Made by a program: the position numbers and the translations under genes. A stretch of DNA of 64,000 bases from the NCBI RefSeq assembly GCF_013368755.1, contig NC_049563.1:5332001-5396000 (forward strand). Direction: 5' to 3'. Every line of letters starts with the position of its first letter. Positions within the stretch are counted from its first letter, which is position 1. Below are positions 12,020 through 23,645 of the stretch, piece by piece. The notes under the pieces were generated by a model that saw only the letters and a list, made by a program, of their open reading frames with translations, did not search any database and was not told where the DNA came from. Source of the stretch: Talaromyces rugulosus. Its lineage: Eukaryota > Ascomycota > Eurotiomycetes > Eurotiales > Trichocomaceae.

Positions 12020-12684
12020 ATAAGTGAAGGCATATCGTGGTTAATTAAAGCTGAGCATGGGTTGTTTTTTTTTGTCGTTCCCGGCCGAAGATCATCGATG
12101 CGCTGGCCGTTTTCTGGTCCAAAGGCGCAGGGGCAAGCGAGCTGTATATTAGGCCATGTAACATATTTGCTGGTCTCACAGTAGATCTCCAACGCATCAG
12201 AGATTCCTGTTCGTCTTGAAAGTTGCAAGTAACCGCTGTAGTACATCGCGTAGTGGTACATGATTTATCGATAAACGCCAAGACTGACTAAGCACGGCTT
12301 GGCGTCATGTGAAGCGGGGATGCTGCATCCGGCTCCCCTGATTGGCCAATCTCGGCGTTACGCCTGGCTCGACGTCAGCGCAGTCCGGATGCAAGACCTG
12401 CGAAAGAACGCCGTCTTCATCAACTCACAGCCCTCAATATCCTCTGAAATCTGCCTGCTCCATTGTGTCGACCTGGACGTACGGTTTTGCCATACTTAGC
12501 TCCCATCCGTGTCTTCGTCTCCTTCCAACTTCCTAAGCGCCCAGAGCTCGCATCTGCGTCTGTACATCCGAATATCTCTTTCAACAGTCTCTCAACAGTC
12601 TTTCCACGAACCAACCAAGAATGGCGCCTTGAGCCCTACTTACAACCTCGCAGACGTCGATAATACTCTATTGATACGACAAAT
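12020..12684. other. Intergenic: 3' flank and promoter
   Basis: Holds a perfect 12-bp CCAAT palindrome (12340-12351) about 335 bp upstream of the next ATG, and a C/T-rich leader. Overlapping open frames in 12299-12663 look like chance. Confidence 0.55.
12340..12351. promoter_or_regulatory. Palindromic CCAAT element
   Basis: GATTGGCCAATC is a perfect palindrome with back-to-back CCAAT boxes, one on each strand. It lies upstream of the 12685 gene, so HAP/CBC binding is plausible. Confidence 0.45.
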
Positions 12685-14692
12685 ATGGATCAGCCCGCCA
12701 TGTCGAAAGCGCCGTCTACGATGTCGACAACCACAACCCCCATCAGATCTTTGTCGTCTGAGACGACGAAAGTCGCCGAATCCTACTGGCTGCGGAGGCA
12801 GATGTCACGACATGCTGAGCAGTCAGATAGTGAAGAGAACACCAGCAGCAGTGACCAAACGGCCCTCCAACCGCCACGAGTGTCACCAAAGTCCCGCTCT
12901 TTGTCGGATGCAGCGAAACATACCCTCTTACAACCATCACCTCTTCGGGACTTTCCACCGTCAACGAAAGACGACATCGCCCTGACTAACCCCCCCACAA
13001 CCCCGCAAAGGACTCCAGCTCGTCAGCCATCAGCGCATGGTCTCACTCTCCAACTCCCCCGAGCAGCGGCTTCTACTCCAGGACAATCAGCCGCGACAAC
13101 TCGCGCTCCTCTTTCCCCCAAACTTGATGCGGCGCAGATATACGGATCACCTGCATCAGCCATACCACGTCGCTCACGCGGCTTGGACTTTTCTCGCGCT
13201 TGCACAAATCTCCACCACTCTACTCTCGCCGAATCATCACCAGAATCCTCCCCCAGCATTGGCAGCCGTGGAATCAATATCCCGCAGCGACGAGGTGGCC
13301 CACCTACATTTGGGTCACCTGGTGTAGGCATGGGGCCACAATCCAGCAGCATCCCAGGCGATCGAACCGGATTGTCCAGCTCAGTTTCGAGCGTCAACAT
13401 GATGGAGTCAGACACCAGCAGTAGTGAAGACGATGATGACGAGTCGATGAACCCGGATCGCGACGACATGATGATCACAGCCACACCACAAGCGAGTAAA
13501 ATGATAGGCAGCCTGGCCAATCCTTTCGGCGCCCCAGTCCCTAGTCCAGGCAATGACTGGATGGGTGGCTACTCTCCAGCTGCCGCCAGTCTGGTCAGTT
13601 TTCAACGGGCACGGTTTCGCAAATCCCGTAATAGTCGTCATAGTTCGAGCAGCGCCAGTGGGAATAGCTCAAAACCTAGTCCAGCCCCCTTGTCACCGCC
13701 CGTTTTAAAAAGCATCGAGGCCTCTAGTGGGGGATATTTTGCTCGTGAAATGACCAAGGGAGCAGTGCAATCACGACGAGAAAGCTTGAGCTTGGGAACC
13801 AGGGATCTGCACCTTTCAGACATGAGCGACGATGGGGACAGCAGAGCAATTAGGGGCGATAGCCCAGCAGGCGGAGTCGACGCTGGCCCACGAGGAGTGA
13901 TTCGTCGAGCCGTCACTCGTCGTGGAAACTTGCTGGTAAGTTATGTCACTGTGGTATTTCGAGAATCTTACTGATATCCTACAGCCCAAACCCAAGACCT
14001 TTTCCCGCGTTCGAGCCGCTTTAATAGAGGAAAGTGCTCCTCTAGACAGCGAAGCCAAACGAGAAGCAGAAGTTATCCGGCAGGTCCGCGAGAGTGATTC
14101 TACTACAGAAGCGACAAGTCCTACTTTCCCTCTGGATAAATTAGAGGAGCTCACATCGACTGCATCTGTGTCGGAAGAGAATCCGGTCTCAAATCCCGAA
14201 AGCAGCTTTTCCAATCAAGCCTCACTGAATTCTGGTGGCGCCAAGTTCTGGGAAACATTCGACGGACGCTATCGAACTCCGCCTCCTCCAGGTCGTATGT
14301 CAACGCAATCTTCAGGTATGAACGAAGACACTGCAATGGAAACTCCGCAGTCAACGATTGGAAGAGACACTGGCCGACGGTCTCCAGGGCCTCACACTGG
14401 CAATCCGCCCCTAGCAAGCGAATTCCACCGCAAACGCCGACGTGACGATGATCTGGACCCAGAGTCATTCAAACGACGGGCAGTGTCTCCTGGCATGAGC
14501 GTACAGAGCAGCCCCATCTTGACACATTCGCCGATCGTCAAAGATGCCAATGCGTGGATTGTACCTCCCAAGTCTCTTACACCACTTTTCCCTGAACAAA
14601 ACCTCAACAACACAAACGGTGGTGTCAAGCGTATAGGCCTGCAGGGAATGAACGAAACCAATGACGGACTAATGAATATGAGCATTGAATGA
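12685..14692 (+). CDS. Conserved fungal disordered protein, function unknown
   Basis: Two exons, 12685-13935 and 13985-14692, joined across a 49-bp intron, giving 652 residues. The protein is dominated by Ser, Pro and Thr with many SP/TP sites. It has an acidic SSSEDDDDESMNPDRDD stretch and a basic RKRRRDDD patch late in the protein that could be a nuclear signal. The most conserved-looking block sits exactly across the splice: VIRRAVTRRGNLL, then PKPKTFSRVRAALIEESAP and SEAKREAEVIRQVRESD, an amphipathic basic segment. The many proline-directed phosphorylation sites suggest a kinase-regulated nuclear protein, but this is inference. I recognise no catalytic domain. Confidence 0.8.
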
Positions 14693-15030
14693 GCGGGTTG
14701 CTTGCTGTACAATTTCTTTTCCTGTTCTATTTGTACTATTATTTCATAGCGTTTAGTGGTATACCATTGATGGGCTGGGCCGGTGTCTATATTTATGAGA
14801 ATATATTTATTCTAATGCTATCTATCTGAAATTATTCCACTGCCATGGTTTCAGCCTGTATTTCTTGGCAGGAACAGCCGCAATGGCGCTAGTCGCCGCG
14901 GACAGTGTTTCTACCCCGCGAGCATCACCAACTTCACATTGTACACTCGCTCGGCGATTCCCTGTGGAACGAACTGATCAATCCTGTATAATTGATTTAT
15001 TGCACCAACATTCCGCAACACACCGCAGCC
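14693..15030. other. Intergenic spacer
   Basis: The 3' flank of the preceding gene (AT-rich, 14740-14830) followed by the cap1 promoter. No motif stands out. Confidence 0.5.
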
Positions 15031-16228
15031 ATGAGTTCAACGGTTGACATTGCGTCGTCGTTCATCGAGGGAGCTCCCCCAGGAGAGGTTCGTCCGTCCC
15101 GCTATGTCTGAAGCTTCCCTCATGCTAACAGTCCGCGATGAATCCAGTTATCTGAAGTCGTGAACGGTCAGTCCCCAATCGTTGCCTACTGATACGCGCG
15201 TGTCAATTTCACCGGAACGAGTATTGACTTGACAGCACACAGACATCAAAGCCCTCACCGCTGACGGCCCGGACATCATCCCATCGCTCGAGCCTGCTTT
15301 CAAGAAATACAACGAAACACAACTAACCACGGTGAAGCTGCCTGGAAGCAGCCAAGAGGTATAACAACTCACCACGAAACATGTGTTTGGAAACCCCAAA
15401 CTGATCGCTATGCGGAACAGGTGCTGGTTAGTGAGTTCAACCAGCTGGACGGAGACCGATACTACGACATTGAGAGCTCAACATCGTTTGAATTTGACCA
15501 CGTTACTCAGGTGAGCTTGTTTATTTGTCTTTTAAAATTGAGGGTAGCGACTAAAGAACATGGTTGAACAGACAGCTTCCGACGCCCAGTCATACTCTTT
15601 TGATTCTCAAAATGCCGATCTCGTGTATGTATCTTGTTGACCGTTAGATTTGGTATTAAAACTGAGACGAGGAAAAACAGGAAATCGCTCCTCAAATCTG
15701 TTTCTGCTCACGCTAAGGAACATTATCCCACCTCGTCCTACGGAGTGTACCCGATTGAAGATGACTCTGCCGTTGCCATCGTGCTGGTCGCCAACAGATA
15801 CTCTCCCAACAACTACTGGTTTGTCGCAGCAAAGAGTCATGTAGAGTTATTTACACACGGTTCTAATATAAATAAACAGGAATGGCCGCTACCGCTCAAT
15901 CTACCAAGTCCCCGTTTCCTCCTCCTCGGCCACAATCACCGGCAACATCCACGTCGACGTGCACTACTACGAAGACGGCAACGTGGCGCTGAGCAACAGC
16001 AAACCAGTGTCCATCTCCGTGCCTTCTGTTTCTGCCGATTCGATTATTTCCAAAATCGCCGCCGCCGAGCGCGATCACCAGGAGGAGCTTAACCGAGGCT
16101 TTAGCAGACTGGCCGAAGGCGCTTTCAAGAGCTTGCGACGACAGCTGCCCATTACTCGACAAAAGGTTGAGTGGGAGAAGGTCGGAGGGTACAGATTGGG
16201 TCAGGATATTTCTGGGGGTAGACGATAG
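15031..16228 (+). CDS. cap1: F-actin-capping protein subunit alpha
   Basis: Alpha subunit of the heterodimer that caps actin barbed ends at cortical patches. Seven exons: 15031-15087, 15148-15166 (only 19 nt), 15243-15358, 15421-15510, 15572-15624, 15681-15818 and 15880-16228, giving 273 residues, within the family range. Signature stretches are IASSFIEGAPPGE, then DGDRYYDIESS, SYGVYPIEDDSAVAIVLVA, NGRYRSIYQV, and HVDVHYYEDGNVAL followed by the C-terminal actin-binding region (GAFKSLRRQLPITRQKVEW). Every exon join preserves the family sequence. The six introns interrupt mainly the first half. Ends a run of conserved housekeeping genes. Confidence 0.96.
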
Positions 16229-16617
16229 GTTTTCATTTTCTCTTTGTTTTTTTGTCTGATGATTCTTGATTGACCTTTATGCACATACAATAAATGAATC
16301 ATTTGTCTTCTAAACGTGTTCTATTTCTTCAATATGAAGTCTCATAAATATCTATTTCGTTAACACGTCATAAATGTCTAATTCCTACTCGACACTTGGA
16401 TTCGGTTCGCTTGCGTCTTGCAATTTCCAGAGATATCGCCATTGATTTGGCAGGTTCAATCCAGTTTGCTCCAAGGATCACAAGCTGATTTGAAGAAGCT
16501 GTATTTTTCGCTGTCGGATCCAACTGAGTGTAGGATAGGTCCAACGCAGTCTCCTAGACACACCAGATTCAACTGGTGCTTGATATGTGCATATATGTCG
16601 GTATTCAAGCAATTCAA
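16229..16617. other. Convergent spacer
   Basis: Tail-to-tail spacer between cap1 and a Zn2Cys6 gene. AT-rich at the left; nothing recognisable. Confidence 0.5.
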
Positions 16618-17973
16618 TCACCCGGTAACACAGGTCTCCAACTCCTGAGACTGAAAGCTAGAAATATTAGTCTCATTCTGATTTTCCAAAACACATCGAA
16701 CACCCAAAACAAGATCTCTCCCCCACTGCCTAGACCACCATCTTTCCGGTAAACAACGCGCGTACTCGCCATAACACTCGAGAATCTGTAAAGCAACCCA
16801 GTCCCTCGCAGCAACTAGCGTGATATACTGGCGGTCCAAAATCACAAACCACATAAATATAATCGCCGGATGCGCACGGTTAGCAATCACAGCCGTTATG
16901 GTGATGTTGAGGCAGCGAAGAGCTGCACGATAGATATCCTTCAAATGATCCATTTCACTTGGCAGCGACTCCACCGTTTTCTCCAGCTTTGCACTCAACG
17001 GCGTCCTCGCGGGCTGGTCGCCAGAACCCGACATGGGATGATCCCACTTGACAAAATTGAAAAATGCCTTTAGTCGACCGGTCTTGAGTGTCGGCGAGCT
17101 CTGCTCGATAACCGCTCCGGCGCCGCGCGCTAGCTCGCAGAGCTCGACAAACCTGTCAATCATCATTGACGGGTTTGCAAGCGGCGCACAAGTCAAGTTG
17201 AGAATGAAGATCAAGCCCGCTGAGATATAGAGAGCTTCGCAGTTCTCAGCCGTCAGGTCGGCGACCTGTAGCCGAATCAAAGCCATGGCGGCGTTTTGGT
17301 GGTGGAGGCTCAGGTACTGGCAGTGGCTCAGCTGGTCCTCTGTCATGCTTTCGGTGTGCATCTTGTGAACTGCAGCGGTGGCAAGGATGCTGTGCGCGAG
17401 AAATGTCTTTTCAAAGCTCATGTCGACGACGAGTGATGCATATAGGTTCTGGACGTCTTCTCGGTCGGTTAGAGTAAAGCTGACTCGGGACGTATAGTGC
17501 TCTAGCAGTGATAGTTCCGTGTTGAAGACATGTCGAGGTAGTGGGGAATAACAAGGGATGTGAGTGTGGGTATGAGACGATGGCGGCGATGGCGATGGTG
17601 TCAGCAAGACATTATTGCTACGATAAGGAGCGCCATAGTCATACCCTCTACTCTTGCTGTTGTCCATATACACGATGAATTGAATAGAACGGTACTCATC
17701 AGTATTATAGACACAGTATTCCCCCCGCTTCGAGCAATGGCTGCACGCTGGCCGCTGAAGATCACACTATCCATTGTTAGTTAGGATCAAATCAAGCTTG
17801 GGGGTTCTAGTTGGACAGCTGTAGCCTCTTGATTGGGTAGTCGCAGGTGCAGGACCCAGGACATAGAGCAGAAAAAAAATAGCTAAGTCGTCGTGATTAC
17901 CTACCTTGACTTTACGTGCCTTGCACACCAAGCAGCCATGGCGTCGCTTGAGATGAGTACGTCGTGATGGCAT
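16618..17973 (-). CDS. Zn(II)2Cys6 transcription factor, Upc2-like type
   Basis: Two exons, 17905-17973 and 16618-17766, giving 405 residues. The Zn cluster is complete: Cys 14, 17, 24, 31, 34 and 41 (HGCLVCKARKVK, then CDLQRPACSHCSKRGEYC). It is split by a rather long 138-bp intron placed between the second and third cysteine. The start is the ATG at 17971-17973; the longer frame begins at a GTG. After a His/Ser/Pro-rich linker the body is a helical regulatory domain (ELSLLEHYTSRVSFTL, then FEKTFLAHSILATAAVHKMH) as in the Upc2-like group of fungal regulators with a short spacer. Target genes are unknown. Closest coding neighbours are cap1 and the APH-like kinase, with no obvious pathway link. 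Confidence 0.87.
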
Positions 17974-19532
17974 TTCGATGGTTGCAGTCACTTAGAAAGC
18001 CGTTTCTATTCAATATCGCGGTTGATCAAGGCCACTCTTATTGACTGACTGATTTCTCTTTCGGAAAATGGGGGAGAAAGAAGCTCAGGAGAAAGCGACA
18101 TTGAAAGTTGAGTCGTCTGCGCTGGTCAATAATGAGGCTCTTCTCGATTGGGTTTGGCGTGCTATTTCGAGCCAGCGCTATCGTAAACCTTTCTATTTTG
18201 GGTTAGACCGTGCCAAATATAGACAAGTCTATTGTCCGCTAGACTGAAAGTAGATTAGTCCATGTTTTGCCAGACATACTTACATGCACTTGTTATTCAA
18301 CCCTCTATCAGCTGTGGCGGTTATTTGATGTCTGGTGATGCTCGACTGTATAAATCAATTGGTATGAGAATTTTAGGTCAGATATGTAGCCTCAATCCCT
18401 ACTATGTCACTCGAAACCTGACTAGGTGGTTCGGTGAATTAGATCGCTCTTGCTGATTGAAAACAAAATACTTATCGTTGGGAAAGCAGCGGACTGTATT
18501 GTTTTACTAGAGTGCGTCGAGGCTGCTCGAATGGAACCCAGAGATAATACTAATATAGAACAAGAGAATAATTATCCTATCCGGCCTTCTTAATATTCTT
18601 GATGGTGTGTCATTGGTCGACCGCCTAAACGCCTCTATTTTTAATTTTCACGGCCCTTCCCTCCTATCATTTTTTTCCTTGGTCATTGGTTTCGCACTCA
18701 TTTATCAATCTGACAGCAAGATCGTGGCGTCGCTAAGATCCGAAGATCCACTACATTAGAGACATGTAGAACTTTAAGTCCAAGCTATACAGTCCTGGTA
18801 GCTATGAATCCTCTGGGGACGATGACTCTTACTCTCGCCGTCTCTCTTCTCTAGTTGACGCCGTAACTCAGAAATCTGGGAAGAGTTACGAGACCCAATC
18901 GGTACCTTTTGCACATCTCGAATTACATTGGTTATGGGGGTATCGGCGACAGTGGCTGGATTTTTGCCGGTGAACTACAGCCTGCGATTATGAAACTAGC
19001 GTGGTCTATATTAGCTTGCATATCGGTAAGTTGGACTCCCATGCTTGCGAATGTGCTAGCCGATGTTAAATAGACTACGAAGCAGATGGACTTTCCATTC
19101 CAGCTTGAGATTGTCGAAAAATATGGTTGCTTTACGGCCCATGGTAGAGTTCCCCGGCACGACCCTTGGCAGTTGCTACCATGGTTCCCAGAGCGCTACA
19201 TGAATGCGTTTTCCTAGAAACAAGAAATCTGAATTCTCTCCGGCCCTAGCACCAGGGGCAGAGAGCCCAGGCACGATCTGGCTCGCTCCTGGGAGTAACA
19301 GGCACGGATGACTTGTAGCTCCCAGAAGCCGATGGTATAGTTGAAAGAAACAAGTCAAAATACAAAAGCAATGGGACAAATTGGGCGAGAGCGTCTTCCT
19401 AATGCTCCGTGCTGAGCTTTGACCTGCCAGTCGCCGTGTTGGACGTGACTTGGTTGTAGCTTGCATATGCGGCGGCACGACTTCATGCACCGACCACGAC
19501 CCGGGGAGAGATTTATAATGGTTTCTTTTTTG
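17974..19532. other. Long gene-poor interval
   Basis: About 1.56 kb with one small open frame (18068-18247, separate entry) and short broken open frames at 18780-18960 and 18990-19200 that may be debris of a lost gene. No repeat ends or transposase motifs were recognised. Confidence 0.45.
18068..18247 (+). CDS. Possible 59-residue small ORF
   Basis: ATG to TGA without interruption. The N-terminal half is charged (starting MGEKEAQEKATLKVE) and the C-terminal half is aromatic and basic (WVWRAISSQRYRKPFYFG). There is no signal peptide, membrane segment or recognised domain. It starts about 95 bp from the Zn2Cys6 gene start, in the opposite direction, so it could be an upstream transcript, the leftover first exon of a lost gene, or chance. 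Confidence 0.2.
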   Translation: MGEKEAQEKATLKVESSALVNNEALLDWVWRAISSQRYRKPFYFGLDRAKYRQVYCPLD

Positions 19533-20533
19533 TTAAGCAAGGGCCAAAGGAGGGTCAGAACTAAGGCGAGGTTTGCAAAATGCTCCCGTAGTCAATGCAA
19601 AGGATATTGCAAACAGGCGACCAACCGCCTCGCTATCCCCTAGTAGATCCAATAGGTGTGCAAAGTATGGTTCTCTGCTATGCTTTGTAGTGGTGGCCGT
19701 TTCAAAATATGCTGGATACATTCCTGCGTAGCCCCAGTCAATTAACCAAGCCCTCCCATGACAATCGATGATAATATTGCGTTGGTGTAGATCCATGTGA
19801 CACATGACCAGGCGCTGGAACTCCCCGCGAAACTCTCGCTGCGCTTGCTTTGCAACGCCAAAATCACGGCAGACAGCAAGTCTTTCATCAAACCACGCCT
19901 CCATTTCCTCCTTTGAGGTAAAAGGCCCGGCACCATAGTCAGTAAAGAAAGCACCTTCGCACACACCACCACCAATCGGCCCTGGGTATTCGCTCTCGGT
20001 TTGGCGGAGTTCACATATAAAATAATGCAATTGCTGTTGGATATCGTCCCGATGGACATCATCTAGTTCGGGCCAGATCTCGTCAAGCAACCGTCCGTCT
20101 ATGTAACTCATAACGATGAAGCAAATCTCAGTTTCACCATCCAGGTCTTTGTCCCCGTGTTCCATCCACGCATCGAAAAGCTGTGGAAGCCGGATTGTGG
20201 TATGCTGAGCCACGAATGCCATAGCCCTAGCTTCTCTAAGCTTAACGTCATATCCATACTTGACGACAGCATTGTCAGCAATACGAACGATCTTAACCCT
20301 GCCATTTTGCCATATGGTCGGCGCAGAATCCAGGACCTGGACGAGTTGACTTCTTTTGGCCGATTTCATTTCTTCTTCAGTGAACGCGTAGGGGCCATGA
20401 GTTTTCATCGGTCGCTGAAGCCAGGGAAGTTCAATGGAGGGCGACACTGGCGTTTATTTAAGTTAGCCTACTTCACATAGTGAGCACGGACGCAGTCGAG
20501 TGAAATACTGACCTTGATCATCTCGGCAGGCAT
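19533..20533 (-). CDS. APH/choline-kinase-like phosphotransferase family protein
   Basis: Protein-kinase-like fold of the aminoglycoside-phosphotransferase superfamily. Fungal members are mostly uncharacterised small-molecule kinases. Two exons, 20509-20533 (25 nt) and 19533-20446 across a 62-bp intron, giving 312 residues. The body reads VVKYGYDVKLREARAMAFVA (the nucleotide-binding Lys/Glu region), then EICFIVMSYIDGRLLDEIWP (hinge). The catalytic loop CHMDLHQRN has His 225, Asp 227 and Asn 232, and the metal-binding IDWGYAG has Asp 245. All key residues are present, so it should be active. Without the tiny first exon the frame would begin at GTG (20447); the splice supplies MPAEMIKVM. The substrate cannot be deduced. 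Confidence 0.8.
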
Positions 20534-22217
20534 TTGATATTAGTTCGACAGACATACCGACTCGTAGCAAAGGTGGTTGGGTGTAGTGAGGTCGAGGGCT
20601 GATATTGCTTTTACTAAAAATGGTGCAACCCTTTTTGGCCTAGTGGAAAAAGATATAACCCCTAGCGATTTCCATCCTACTTACAATAATGTTGTTTTCA
20701 AATGTTTGAACTAAAAAATCTGTCATTCCCTGGGTAATATTGCAGATGGAATTTTCAAATCAATTAATCCTTGAATGTTGTACAATACATTGGCGGGTTC
20801 ATGTCAACATTTAATATCATAGTGGACTGTCAAAATATATCACATCATTTCGGTATACATCAATTGATATCAATAGATTAGTTAGTTTCTCTTTCAATCG
20901 ATTGATGTTAGATATAGTAAAAGTGCCAATATGTACTTATTTAGCCTGCACTAAGTTGATTATATATCCTATACTCATTAAAATTGAAACCAACAAACTT
21001 ACGGGTACGATATACGAAGCAGTAAGGCTTCAATTCAATATTGATCTCGTACAGGCAAGTGATAATTTAAGAGCTATTTACAGATGTAATTAACAGAATG
21101 TATCTTCAGGCCTTCAAATGTTGAATGCTAAATAAATAGGTTTCCCCGTTGATCTAACGACGTCGAACTTACCAAGAAGGGAAATGTTCATTGAAAAGGA
21201 AGGAACATGCAGTATAACTGGCATCCCAAAAAGGGGTTCACACACATGTGAAATTGAACCAGAATATTATCATAATATGATATTTGATGTTATCTAAAAA
21301 TAAAATCAATTTGTGCATAGACACTTGAATAAATTAACGATATCAATTGATGGACTTCCTATACTAACGGCCGTGTGGCCTTAGCTAAAATTCTTGAGCA
21401 CTTTTTAAAATTTATTAGTAATTGGTTAGAAAAGAATAAAATTAACAATACTTATTTTCAAAAGATTCCTCAATGAGGTAATATGATTCAATCATTGATA
21501 AATTAACATCTTGTAGGTGTGGGTTGATTTGGCCCCATGGTATCATGGTAAACTTTGCACCCACAACAACGTCACAGCTGAAGATAAATTTGCCAAGTAA
21601 GGTAGTGCATGTGTTTCAAAACAGTATCTAATTTAACAATAGTAGCACTGTCCTTGAATTTCCACCCGGTGAGCTTCGAGAAAGAAATCCCCAGTCCGTG
21701 CCGGTTATCCCCGTTATATCCGAATTCCTGCTGGGGATATATGGAAAATTATTCCCCGTGCCATCAACCAATCATTTATTGAACCCCTAGTCATGCAAAG
21801 TCAAACAAGACCTACTATCGGCAATTTATCGATGAATTCCGACCGACATTTTCTTAAGGTGGACGTGGGTACTTGCTTCTTCCAATAAGGACCTCCGGCT
21901 AGTAGCTCCGTTGATCTAAGTAACTCATCAGTGTCATGTTTGTGCGAGATCTAGCCAATATTGCGGCAAATAAAAAACAACTTAGATCACAGGAGATAAT
22001 TATACGGAGATTGGGGACGTAATTCCGTAGGAATCATCACCGACATACTACACAGAGCATGTTGATGAACCCTTATACAACATTGCCAAGATATAAAGTT
22101 AGGGAAGCTCCTGGGTTGAGATTATACTCTTTTGAGATAAAGAAGTCAGTTTATTCTACTTGAAACCTCGAAGCATCGCCTAAAGAAATTTAAAAGTTAC
22201 GCAACAACTTCATAAAA
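20534..22217. other. AT-rich gene-free block, possibly decayed repeat
   Basis: About 1.7 kb, visibly richer in A and T than flanking DNA from 20600 to 22200, with frequent TA/TTA/ATAT words and no long open frame. Clean terminal repeats or target-site duplications are not visible. The look is consistent with RIP-mutated transposon remnants, but no transposon protein can be read. Confidence 0.45.
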
Positions 22218-23322
22218 ATGGCAACTCTCTACGCAAAAGACCAGCCGGCCGGCTTCAAGAACAACATTGAAAAGGTGGCAATTGTTGGTGTACGTACTCG
22301 GCTCAGAATATTTGAACTCTGAAGAAAACATCTATTAGAACTTGGCTGATTGATTGAACGAACAGGCTGGCGGACAGGTTGGCAAATTCATCACTGAAGC
22401 CCTTCTTCAAAAAAGGCACTTCAAAATCACGGCCCTCACTCGCCAAGAGAGCACAAGCGTCGTCCCAGAAGGGGTCGAAATTAAGAAGGTCGACTACAAC
22501 GAGCCAAGCACCCTTGTCGAGGCTCTCAAAGGCCAAGACGTCCTCATTGTTACCCTGGCAGTAACTGTTACGGACGAAGCCGAGAAGCTGAACAAAGCGG
22601 CTGCTGAAGCAGGTGTCCCATGGGTTCTGCCTAACGAATTTGGCAGTGGATCAAACAATGATGCAGTCAACCAGGACATCAAGATGGGAATCCAGAAGCA
22701 GAACATTCGTAAGCAGATCGAGGAGCTCGGAACGAGCTCATGGATTGGCATTGTGTCCGGTTTCTGGTATGAGTACAGTCTTTCGGTCGGCTCGTGGTCC
22801 TATGGATTCGATATCAACAACCGCACCGTGACTTTTTTTGACGATGGCACCCAGCAAATCAATACGAGCACCTGGCCACAAGTTGGCCGTGCTGTGGCGA
22901 ACCTCTTGTCACTCAAAGTGCTCCCCGAGAACGAGAGCGACAAGAGGCCTTACCTTTCACAATACAAAAACGAACTAGTTTACTTCTCGTCGTTTAAAGT
23001 CAACCAGCAGGAGATGTTTGAGTCTTTACTGCGTGTAACAGGAACGAAGAAAGATGACTGGAAAATCAGCAACGAGTCCGTCAAGGCGCGTTTCGAAACG
23101 GGCAAGTCCATGCTACAGTCAGGCGATCGTCGTGGCTTCGGTTTAATGTTGTATTCGCGTTTTTTCTTCCCGGATGCTCCTGGTATCAATCCCAGTAGCA
23201 GCAATGCTGATTTGGGACTGCCAGAGGAGAACCTCGACGAGTGGACAGGAGTGGCAGTCCAGATGGCCAAGGAAAATTACTTTGAGAATGTTGTGGTACC
23301 TCGTACGACGGGACGTCGTTAG
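22218..23322 (+). CDS. NmrA-like/isoflavone-reductase-like NAD(P)-binding protein
   Basis: Two exons, 22218-22289 and 22366-23322 (76-bp intron), giving 342 residues. The intron falls inside the dinucleotide-binding loop, and splicing restores KVAIVGAGGQVGKFITEALL (GxxGxxG at residues about 24-30). Downstream features are typical of atypical SDRs of the NmrA/PCBER type: LVEALKGQDVLIVTLA, and an N-E-F-G stretch (VPWVLPNEFGSGS) where classical SDRs have the catalytic tyrosine. Members act as NAD(P)H sensors or as reductases of phenolic and secondary metabolites; the role here is not determined. Stands alone between the AT-rich block and a TPR-SET gene. Confidence 0.85.
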
Positions 23323-23645
23323 TAACTATTCCAAGAACAAGTGTAATGCCTAGAGCCCAGAGGGGAGATTTGAGGAAATATTGTTTGAAGTTGGGATAGT
23401 AAGAAAGAAATGTTTACAATTGAATCAATTGGCATTTTAGTATCTTCTCTTCCAAGCGGATTAATCGAAAGAACGAAAAACTTCAATTGAAAATTCACCT
23501 AGCTTTGACGGCACAGTTGATGACAGGATCCCATACTAGGATGAGAAATCGTCTTCAATTACATGCATCAAGCCTCGCATAACACCTTGATTCCACTCTC
23601 CAACTGTTCCTGACACATCTAGTGAAAACCAAATCCTGCTACCAA
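23323..23645. other. Convergent spacer
   Basis: 3' flanks of the NmrA-like gene and the TPR-SET gene. Nothing recognisable. Confidence 0.5.

Noticed and set aside
20447..20447. GTG start for the APH-like kinase
   Set aside because: A 25-nt first exon with ATG at 20533 and a normal 62-bp intron gives an in-frame canonical start.
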